The notes under the pieces: generated by a model
Told to the model about the DNA's origin: nothing
The model's input: the letters and a program-made list of their open reading frames with translations, nothing else
Databases searched by the model: none
In this document: positions 57,183 to 64,000 of the stretch, one piece after another
How the letters are laid out: the number at the start of each line of letters is the position of its first letter
Numbering within the stretch: the stretch's first letter is position 1
Position numbers and translations under genes: made by a program
Assembly (NCBI RefSeq): GCF_963676325.1
Contig: NZ_OY781099.1
Coordinates: forward strand, 1,612,001-1,676,000
Reading direction: 5' to 3'
DNA length: 64,000 bases
DNA from: an uncultured Bacteroides sp.
Lineage (GTDB): Bacteria; Bacteroidota; Bacteroidia; Bacteroidales; Bacteroidaceae

Positions 57183-58109
57183 ATGAATAAAAGGATCATT
57201 CAGAATACATTCCGTTGTACTTGTTTTAGCTTTTTGCTCCTCTTTTCCTCTATGGCGGGAAAGGCTCAGGAACTGAATTGTAAGGTGAATATCAACTATT
57301 CGCAGATTCAGGGAACAAATACGCAGGTCTTTAAAACACTGGAGACTGCATTGACGGAATTTATCAATGATCGTAAATGGACTTCTGCACAATACAGTGT
57401 TGCCGAACGGATATCATGTAGTATGAATATCACAGTGAAACAGCATACGGATGATGGTGCTTTTAAATGTGAACTTATTGTTCAGGCCAATCGTCCGGTA
57501 TTCGATGCAAGTTATAATACTACGCTTTTTAATTTCAAGGATGCAAATTTAAACTTTACGTATCTGGAGTTCGACCCTTTGGAACTTAGGGAGAATCAGA
57601 TAGACAGTAATCTTACGGCGGTTATTGCATACTATGCCTATCTGATAATAGGTATGGATATGGATTCCATGGCTCCAATGGGAGGCACGGATGTTCTGAG
57701 AGCTGCCGAAAGCATTGTGACTGCAGCCCAGAGTTTATCCGAAACAGGTTGGAAAGCTTTTGAAGACAGTCGTAACCGTCACGGAATAATTTCTGATTAT
57801 CTGGATGAGAATATGAAACCTTTCCGTCAGATGATATATGATTACCATCGGCTGGGGCTGGATGAGATGGCGCAGAACGCAGATAGGGGAAGGGCAAAAA
57901 TAACCTCTTCTTTAGAGGAACTTAAAAAAGCAAAAGAAAATAAACCATTGTCTGTTTTGCCACAGCTGTTTACCGAAATAAAGAAAGACGAACTGGTTAA
58001 TGTCTATTCAAAAGGTACGCCAGGCGAAAAAGAACAAGTGTATACAATGTTAGTTGATATCAATCCCGCTCTGTCAAATGACTGGGATAAAATAAAGTCT
58101 TCGAAATAA
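57183..58109 (+). CDS. DUF4835 exported protein
   Basis: 308 residues with a signal peptide ending at about GKAQ. LNCKVNINYSQIQGT at the mature N-terminus and RPVFDASYNTTLFNFKD are family-typical. It is conserved between coaBC and recN in Bacteroidetes. Function unknown. Confidence 0.85.
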   Translation: MNKRIIQNTFRCTCFSFLLLFSSMAGKAQELNCKVNINYSQIQGTNTQVFKTLETALTEFINDRKWTSAQYSVAERISCSMNITVKQHTDDGAFKCELIVQANRPVFDASYNTTLFNFKDANLNFTYLEFDPLELRENQIDSNLTAVIAYYAYLIIGMDMDSMAPMGGTDVLRAAESIVTAAQSLSETGWKAFEDSRNRHGIISDYLDENMKPFRQMIYDYHRLGLDEMAQNADRGRAKITSSLEELKKAKENKPLSVLPQLFTEIKKDELVNVYSKGTPGEKEQVYTMLVDINPALSNDWDKIKSSK

Positions 58110-58113
58110 AATT

Positions 58114-59784
58114 ATGTTGCAATCTATATCAATTCAAAACTATGCGCTGATTGACACTCTTGATATAAGCTTTGATAAAGGTTTTTCTGTCATTACCGGT
58201 GAAACGGGTGCGGGTAAATCTATTATCTTAGGTGCTATTGGTCTGTTACTTGGGCAAAGAGCAGATGTGAAAGCCATAAAAAACGGCGCTTCCAAATGTG
58301 TGATTGAAGCTCATTTTAATATTTCTTCTTACCAGATGCAATCGTTCTTTGATGAAAACGAGTTGGAGTACGATTCCAACGAATGTATTCTAAGAAGAGA
58401 ATTGCAGGCTTCAGGTAAATCCCGGGCATTTATAAATGATTCTCCGGCTCCGCTTGCATTGATGAAGGAGTTGGGCGAACAGTTGATTGACGTACACTCT
58501 CAGCATCAGAACCTATTGCTGAATAAAGAAGATTTTCAGCTGAATGTTCTGGATGCACTGGCCAATGATGAGAAAGAACTTTCCGGTTATAGAGAAGCTT
58601 ATCAGGCATATCGCAAAGTGGCAGAGGAACTGACCAAGCTCACAGAACTTGAAGAACAAAGTCGGACTGATGAAGATTATGTCCGTTTCCAGTTGGAACA
58701 GTTCGATGAGGTTAAACTGGTGGAAGGAGAAGATGCCGAACTACAAATAGAAGAAGAGAGACTGAGTCACGCTGAAGAGATAAAGGAGGGGTTGTACACT
58801 GCCGAGCAAATACTTCTGGGTGATGAAAGTGGATTGCTGAGCAATATGAAAAAAGTTTCCGGCATTTTGCGCTCTTTGAAGGAACGCTATAATACAGCCG
58901 GAGATATATCTGACAGAATAGAAAACTTATCTATTGAACTGAAAGATCTTTCAAGAGAGTTGTCAAGGGAACAGGATGATGTTGAAGTTGATCCGGCCCG
59001 ATTGGATTTTGTAAACGAGCGACTCAACTTAATTTATACATTAGAAAAGAAGCACCATGTAAGTACGCTTGAAGAATTACTCAAGGTTCAGGAAGAGTTT
59101 CGTGCACGCCTCAATGCGATTAGTTCGTTTGCCGAACAGATAGAGGTGCTTCAGAAGAAAAAAGAATTATTATTAGAGAAAGTACAGAAAGCAATGTTAT
59201 TGCTGACCGACAAACGTACGCATGCGGCTAAAAAGGTGGAGCATGAAATGCAGAGCCGCCTTATTCCTTTGGGAATGCCCAATGTTCGTTTCAAGGTTCA
59301 TATTACTCCGAAGGCAAACTTTGATGCTACCGGTGGAGACAATGTGGCCTTTCTTTTCTCTGCCAATAAGAATGCCACTTTACAGAACATATCGTCTGTG
59401 GCTTCCGGTGGTGAAATAGCCAGGGTGATGCTTTCTGTAAAAGCAATGATTGCGGGGGCCACTCAGCTGCCAACTATCATATTTGATGAGATAGATACCG
59501 GAGTTTCCGGTGAAATTGCCGATAAGATGGCCGAAATAATGAAGGAGATGGGAGCGTGTATGCAGGTAATCAGCATCACCCACCTTCCACAGATAGCGGC
59601 TAAGGGCAAAGTACATTATAAAGTATATAAACAAGATAACGAAACATCGACCAGCAGTAATATCCGCCGATTGAAAGAAGAGGAGAGGGTTGAGGAGATA
59701 GCTCACATGCTTAGTGGGGCTACTTTGACGGATGCAGCGATGAATAATGCAAAAGAATTATTAAAAGAGTATGGAAAAGAATGA
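58114..59784 (+). CDS. recN: DNA repair protein RecN
   Basis: 556 residues, full length. Walker A GETGAGKSI, long central coiled coil (about 155-370), ABC signature SGGEIARVMLS, Walker B IIFDEIDTGVSG. SMC-like protein for double-strand break repair. Its stop is TGA (59782-59784), 14 bases inside the rlmB gene: further evidence that TGA is a stop in the host. Confidence 0.95.
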   Translation: MLQSISIQNYALIDTLDISFDKGFSVITGETGAGKSIILGAIGLLLGQRADVKAIKNGASKCVIEAHFNISSYQMQSFFDENELEYDSNECILRRELQASGKSRAFINDSPAPLALMKELGEQLIDVHSQHQNLLLNKEDFQLNVLDALANDEKELSGYREAYQAYRKVAEELTKLTELEEQSRTDEDYVRFQLEQFDEVKLVEGEDAELQIEEERLSHAEEIKEGLYTAEQILLGDESGLLSNMKKVSGILRSLKERYNTAGDISDRIENLSIELKDLSRELSREQDDVEVDPARLDFVNERLNLIYTLEKKHHVSTLEELLKVQEEFRARLNAISSFAEQIEVLQKKKELLLEKVQKAMLLLTDKRTHAAKKVEHEMQSRLIPLGMPNVRFKVHITPKANFDATGGDNVAFLFSANKNATLQNISSVASGGEIARVMLSVKAMIAGATQLPTIIFDEIDTGVSGEIADKMAEIMKEMGACMQVISITHLPQIAAKGKVHYKVYKQDNETSTSSNIRRLKEEERVEEIAHMLSGATLTDAAMNNAKELLKEYGKE

Positions 59785-60517
59785 AATGATATTTGGCGTA
59801 CGCGCCGTGATTGAAGCCATTGAGGCGGGTAAAGAGATTGATAAAATCTTAGTAAAGAAAGACATTCAGAGTGAGCTTTCAAAGGAACTTTTTGCTGCTT
59901 TAAAGGGTACTAATATCTTTGTACAGCGTGTGCCAATAGAGCGCATCAATAAGATTACAACTAAAAACCACCAGGGTGTGTTGGCTTTTGTATCTGCAGT
60001 GACTTATTATAAGGTGGAAGATGTTGTTCCTACTCTTTTCGAGGAAGGAAAGGTTCCATTCTTTGTAATGCTTGATGGGGTAACGGATGTTCGTAACTTC
60101 GGAGCTATTGCCCGTACCTGTGATTGTGCAGGAGTGGATGCAATTATTATTCCTTCACGCAACAGTGTGAGTGTGAATGCCGATGCTATGAAAACTTCTG
60201 CCGGAGCGCTTCACACACTTCCTGTTTGCAAGGAACAGAGTCTGACTGCTGCTATAAAATACCTCAAAGATAGCGGATTTAAGATTGTGGCTGCAACTGA
60301 AAAAGGAGATTATGACTACACAAAAGCAAATTATAAAGATCCTGTCTGTATCGTTATGGGTGCGGAAGATACGGGTGTTTCTTATGATCACCTTGCTTTG
60401 TGTGATGAGTGGATAAAGATTCCTTTGTTCGGTAATATTGAATCTCTGAATGTTTCGGTTGCTGCAGGTATCTTAATTTACGAGGCAGTGAAGCAACGTG
60501 GATTCGATAAAGAATAA
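59771..60517 (+). CDS. rlmB: 23S rRNA (guanosine-2'-O-)-methyltransferase, RlmB type
   Basis: 248 residues, SPOUT fold. FGVRAVIEAIEAGKEIDKIL N-domain, then DGVTDVRNFGAIARTCDCAG, IIIPSRNSVSV, VMGAEDTGVS and PLFGNIESLNVSVA, the TrmH motifs 1-3. Overlaps recN by 14 bases. Confidence 0.92.
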   Translation: MEKNEMIFGVRAVIEAIEAGKEIDKILVKKDIQSELSKELFAALKGTNIFVQRVPIERINKITTKNHQGVLAFVSAVTYYKVEDVVPTLFEEGKVPFFVMLDGVTDVRNFGAIARTCDCAGVDAIIIPSRNSVSVNADAMKTSAGALHTLPVCKEQSLTAAIKYLKDSGFKIVAATEKGDYDYTKANYKDPVCIVMGAEDTGVSYDHLALCDEWIKIPLFGNIESLNVSVAAGILIYEAVKQRGFDKE

Positions 60518-60541
60518 CATTAAAATATAACCTATAAAATC

Positions 60542-62245
60542 ATGAGAAAGAAAATACTTTTTATGGCTCTTTGTCTGCTTTCACAGTGGATGATGGCGCA
60601 GAAGGATGCTCCCAAATGGGTTGAGAAATCAAAACGGGCGGTCTTTTCTGTAGTAACATACGATGCTAACGACAAATTACTGAATACCGGCAACGGGTTC
60701 TTTGTTTCGGAAGATGGAGTAGCGTTGTCTGATTACACATTATTCAAGGGAGCAGCCAAAGCAGAAGTGATAAACTTTGAGGGTAAAAAGATGCCGGTTA
60801 AAGTAATTCTGGGTGCAAACAGCATGTATGATGTGATTAAGTTCCGTGTAGACCTTGGTAAAAAGAGCACGCCTGCGCTGACAATTGCAGCAGTAGTTCC
60901 GGCAAAAGATGCGGAAGCGGTAATGCTTCCTTATTCTACCAAGAAGGACCGTTCCTGTACCATGGGAAAAGTAGAAGAGGTTTCCAATCTTGCGGGTCCT
61001 CACAAATACTTTAAGCTGGCCATATCAATGAAAGATAAGATGGTTAGCTGTCCGGTGCTGAATGCTGAAGGCGAAGTTTTTGGCTTGGTTCAGAAGGATG
61101 CAGCAAACGACTCAACTCATTGTTTTGCCATCAGCGCTCCTTTTGCGAACGAACTGTCTATTAAGGCACTTGAATTTGCTGGTTCCGAGCTTTCTAATAT
61201 TACTATTAAAAAAGCTCTTCCTGCTACTGAAGATCAGGCCTTGGTTGCTCTTTTTGTATCTTCGTCACAACTGACTGCTGAAAAGTATCTTTCTCTGTTG
61301 AATGATTATATGGAACAATTTCCAAACAGTACAGACGGATATGTTCGCCGGGCAAGTTTCGTTGTTTCGAACTTTACTGATGCCCAACACCTTGCTTTGG
61401 CAGAAGAAGATCTTGATAAAGCATTGAAAATGGCCGATAAAAAAGACGATGTACTTTATAATCGTTCCCGCATGATGTATATTGTTGCTCTTCGTGGAAA
61501 AGATGCTGCTTATAAAGACTGGACTTTCGATAAAGCATTGGCTGAAAATCAGAAAGCTCAGGCTGTTAATCCGCTTCCTCTTTACACTCAGCAGGAGGGT
61601 GACATTTATTTCGCAATGGCCAATTACGCCAAAGCTTTTGAATGCTACGATAAAGTGAACCACTCAAACTTAGTTTCTGCGGAAACTTATTACAGTGCTG
61701 CAAAGTCAAAACAGATGATGAACGCTGATTTGGGCGAGGTAATTGCTTTGCTGGATAGTGCTGTGAATAAATATGCTGCTCCTTATCCGAAAGAAGCTGC
61801 TCCTTATATATCTGAACGTGCAGTGGTGAAGAGTCAGAAGGGATTGGATAAAGAGGCTGTGGCCGATTTCGATTTGTATTACCAGACAACGGGCGGCCGG
61901 GTTAGTGCTATGTTCTACTATTTGCGTGAACAGTCTAACTATAAAGCAAAGAACTTTAAACGTGCGCTTGAAGATATTGACATGGCTGTAAAGCTGGAGC
62001 CTACAAACAAAGAGTATCTGGCTGAGTATGGTGCGGTGAATCTTCGTGTAGCTCGTTATGATGAAGCTGTAAAGAACTTGAAAGATGCACTTGCCATTGA
62101 TCCTAAATTTGCAGCTTGTTATCGTTTAATTGGTTTCTGTCAGTTGCAGCAAGGCAAGAAAACGGAAGCTTGTGAAAACTTCAGTAAAGCTAAAGAACTA
62201 GGCGATGAGGCTGTGATTCCTATGATTGAGAAGAATTGTAAATAA
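60542..62245 (+). CDS. Exported TPR protein with degenerate trypsin-like domain
   Basis: 567 residues, signal peptide to MMAQ. Residues 25-215 look like a trypsin-fold domain (TGNGFFVSEDGVALSDY), but the His position reads Tyr (LSDYTLF) and the Ser motif GNSGSPV reads KMVSCPV, so it should be inactive. Several TPR repeats follow (DEAVKNLKDALAIDPKFAACY near the end). Probably a periplasmic scaffold. Confidence 0.75.
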   Translation: MRKKILFMALCLLSQWMMAQKDAPKWVEKSKRAVFSVVTYDANDKLLNTGNGFFVSEDGVALSDYTLFKGAAKAEVINFEGKKMPVKVILGANSMYDVIKFRVDLGKKSTPALTIAAVVPAKDAEAVMLPYSTKKDRSCTMGKVEEVSNLAGPHKYFKLAISMKDKMVSCPVLNAEGEVFGLVQKDAANDSTHCFAISAPFANELSIKALEFAGSELSNITIKKALPATEDQALVALFVSSSQLTAEKYLSLLNDYMEQFPNSTDGYVRRASFVVSNFTDAQHLALAEEDLDKALKMADKKDDVLYNRSRMMYIVALRGKDAAYKDWTFDKALAENQKAQAVNPLPLYTQQEGDIYFAMANYAKAFECYDKVNHSNLVSAETYYSAAKSKQMMNADLGEVIALLDSAVNKYAAPYPKEAAPYISERAVVKSQKGLDKEAVADFDLYYQTTGGRVSAMFYYLREQSNYKAKNFKRALEDIDMAVKLEPTNKEYLAEYGAVNLRVARYDEAVKNLKDALAIDPKFAACYRLIGFCQLQQGKKTEACENFSKAKELGDEAVIPMIEKNCK

Positions 62246-62268
62246 GAATCGTTATAAGATATGAGAAG

Positions 62269-62300
62269 AAAGTCTGGGCTTGCAAAAGCTCAGACTTTTT
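62269..62300 (+). terminator. Terminator of the dnaN-to-TPR run
   Basis: AAAGTCTG.GCTT / AAGC.CAGACTTT arms followed by a T-run. Confidence 0.8.
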
Positions 62301-62583
62301 TGTTGATTTACATTTAGCTTTCCTTTATAATTTCCATTCATTCATTTCCAGCCGGACTTCGGTTCATTGCGGGATTTCCCTATTCTTCGTCGCTTTTCCT
62401 GGAAGGCATTGTATTGAAATCTTTCTTTAATGGTGTTTTGTTGGCTTTTTACCAGAGCCAATAAATGGCTTATCATTCATACCTGTCTTTATACCCAAAG
62501 ACCTTGAATTGCTTAAGGATGCAGGTTTCTCTCAAATTAGTAAGTTCCTTCTTTTGTAAGGATGCTATTTATTGCTGCCAAAT
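62301..62583. other. Intergenic region, nothing recognised
   Basis: No gene, strong hairpin or repeat that I can support. Some codon-like stretches exist in several frames but none has a start and useful length. Confidence 0.4.
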
Positions 62584-63927
62584 TTAATAAGTAACCCGTA
62601 AACCAAACTGCAGGTTAAGGTTGAAAGGAGTCTCTTTGCGGATTGTTTCCACACTTGATCCGTCATCAAAATAGTAAATAACTCCCGGTTCTATAAAGAT
62701 ACCCAGCTGACGGGTGGCATTAAACTGTGCTCCGAAAGCTCCGTTCACCGACCATTGCAAAGGCTTTACGTTCAAATCTGTAGATATGCTTTGTTTGGTA
62801 GTACCATTCATGGTTTTGGTTTCTCCTGATACACATTTCTCCGCCATTCCACCTCCTGACAGGTAAAGCGTTACGTAGCGTCTGTTCAGAAACAGGTAAT
62901 TGAGTTTCAACGGAATCCCTATATAATTAAGGTTCTGTTCATTTCTGATGTAAGTGCCCAGTGATGCTTCCGATTCCAATCGGGTATAAATTATTCCACT
63001 CTCCAATGCAAACTGAGAGGATAGCTGTTTGCGGACAGACAAACCAAATGAAACCGGTTGTTTGTGGTTCCAGTCTAACTGAGAAACTACATTTCTTATT
63101 AAAGCATTTTCGCAGTTTAGAAAAAAGCATGGGTCGGATAATACGTTGGATGCCATATCAGAACTATTTTCACTGGTTATACCGGCACTGTTTCCCGTAG
63201 TAAATCCTATAGATAACAGATTGCGCGATTTCTTTCTCCGTACTGCCCGCAGTTCAGTCACATGCTCTGCCGGTTTGGATACTTCTCTGAAATTAAACTG
63301 CTGCGATTCACTGCTGCTATCATCTTTTGTTTTTTCCTTTTCTACCCGAGTCTGTACCTTCTTTTCGGTTGTTTGTTCAGAGGCCTTATCTTGCTGGCTC
63401 TTTTCGTTATTCTTTTCGACAGCTGGTTTTTCGTTATCAGATAAAACAGCTGAAAGTCTGGATGAAGCTACTTCTCCGGAACCTGAATCATTTCCCGGGG
63501 TTGGCACATATTTTCTGGTTACTACTTTTCCGGCTTGAGCCTTGTTTCCGGCAGAAGCAGTATTTTCAGAACTACCCAAAGCCAGTTCGTCACTCTTTTT
63601 ATCATCGGTAGTCATTGCAGAGATAACCTCTTTCAATGGCTTTTTATCAGTTATTTGTTTTACTTCAACAGGAATCTGGGCTGTTTCCACGTATTTAGCC
63701 GATGAATCATTGAACATCATTATTACTGCGGTTGAAACAACCACTAGCAATGCCACTGCTGCCGCTGCGGCATAATACATAAAGTAGGAACGTTTCTTGG
63801 GCGCAACGGGTACGGGCGAAAGCTCTTTCTGAAGTTGCTCCCAGCCACCAGCCATGGGCGGTTCAGAATAATCTTCCAAACTGTTCCGAAGTGCGCTGAT
63901 CCATTTTTCTTCTTCTTCCTGTTTCAT
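62584..63927 (-). CDS. Membrane-anchored protein with C-terminal outer-membrane beta-barrel domain
   Basis: 447 residues. A cytosolic N-terminus (about 1-45), one membrane span (MYYAAAAAVALLVVVSTAVI), a long charged low-complexity linker, then a porin-like beta-barrel domain from about 235 (LSIGFTTGNSAGIT, LNYIGIPLKLNYLFLNRRYV). The overlap with an upstream sigma gene suggests an anti-sigma-like role with a barrel sensor. Inference only. Confidence 0.7.
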   Translation of the reverse strand: MKQEEEEKWISALRNSLEDYSEPPMAGGWEQLQKELSPVPVAPKKRSYFMYYAAAAAVALLVVVSTAVIMMFNDSSAKYVETAQIPVEVKQITDKKPLKEVISAMTTDDKKSDELALGSSENTASAGNKAQAGKVVTRKYVPTPGNDSGSGEVASSRLSAVLSDNEKPAVEKNNEKSQQDKASEQTTEKKVQTRVEKEKTKDDSSSESQQFNFREVSKPAEHVTELRAVRRKKSRNLLSIGFTTGNSAGITSENSSDMASNVLSDPCFFLNCENALIRNVVSQLDWNHKQPVSFGLSVRKQLSSQFALESGIIYTRLESEASLGTYIRNEQNLNYIGIPLKLNYLFLNRRYVTLYLSGGGMAEKCVSGETKTMNGTTKQSISTDLNVKPLQWSVNGAFGAQFNATRQLGIFIEPGVIYYFDDGSSVETIRKETPFNLNLQFGLRVTY

Positions 63928-64000
63928 AGATTATGTTCCCTTAAATAGTCGTTAATTCTTTTAGCCAATAGTTTCTTTGCCCGGAAAAGCTGTGATGACG
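63924..64000 (-). CDS. Sigma-70 family (ECF) C-terminus, partial
   Basis: Open to the right edge; ends SQLFRAKKLLAKRINDYL then REHNL and TGA, typical of the region-4 end of Bacteroidetes ECF sigma factors. The TGA overlaps the ATG of the next gene (ATGA). Confidence 0.7.
   Translation of the reverse strand, partial: SSQLFRAKKLLAKRINDYLREHNL

Noticed and set aside
1..64000. Host itself using TGA as Trp
   Set aside because: Host genes end in TGA at 5286-5288, 59782-59784 and 63924-63926, with family-length proteins.

Overview
The window is a Bacteroidales chromosome, most likely Bacteroides sensu lato. Evidence is the gene content (tandem S46 peptidases DPP7/DPP11, a HU-like protein of the Bacteroidales histone-like family, DUF4369/DUF4348/DUF4835/DUF4890 exported proteins, threonine-to-glycine genes tdh/kbl) and several promoters of the Bacteroides form TTTG-N20-TAnnTTTG. 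Into it is inserted a complete-looking siphovirus-type prophage of about 27.1 kb (about 8287-35406).

The main result is that the prophage does not use the host's genetic code. Read with the standard code, its head, tail and replication genes appear shattered by in-frame stops. Every one of those stops is TGA (33 counted by hand), and reading TGA as Trp joins the pieces into full-length terminase, portal, protease, capsid, connector, tail-tube, tape-measure, tail-fibre, HNH and nuclease proteins. Several of the TGA codons fall exactly where the family has a conserved Trp. Host genes on both sides end normally in TGA (metallophosphoesterase at 5286-5288, recN at 59782-59784, the sigma factor at 63924-63926), so the host uses the standard code. 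Inside the prophage, genes terminate with TAA or TAG. The genes likely to be needed in the lysogen (serine recombinase, AbiC-like protein, accessory genes) contain no internal TGA and write Trp only as TGG. I did not recognise a suppressor tRNA-Trp(UCA), an endolysin or a CI-type repressor.

Layout. 1-6600: host genes (YgbA-like protein, thioredoxin pair, Nramp-like transporter with a soluble MgtE/CBS partner, metallophosphoesterase plus glycosyltransferase, HicB-like protein). 6616-8219: a small island with GTAGCAGAT repeats, an unknown gene and a HU-like gene. 8261-8331: attL. 8489-10330: accessory genes of unknown function, each with its own terminator. 10333-28314 (minus strand): holin-like protein, receptor-binding/tail genes, head genes and terminase, in reverse order. 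28371-29390: AbiC-like membrane protein. 29518-32424 (plus strand): RHH regulator, HNH nuclease, replication-like protein, PD-(D/E)XK nuclease. 32488-35320: lipoprotein, membrane-anchored HIRAN protein and large serine recombinase. 35361-35431: attR.

Joining the host halves of attL and attR gives an imperfect 52-bp dyad (attB). Joining the phage halves gives an imperfect 90-bp dyad (attP). Both are centred on the same A|T step. The attachment site lies in the leader of the HU-like gene, so integration separates that gene from its promoter (35442-35473), which now points at the recombinase gene.

35579-40100: the other half of the island (repeats, RhuM-like protein, CoiA-like nuclease, ATPase with tandem operator palindromes). 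40267-64000: core host genes, including dpp7-dpp11, kbl-plsC, tdh, murB, and a dnaN-exonuclease-coaBC-DUF4835-recN-rlmB-TPR run in which dnaN carries an apparent one-base frameshift, ending in a sigma factor/OM-barrel pair.
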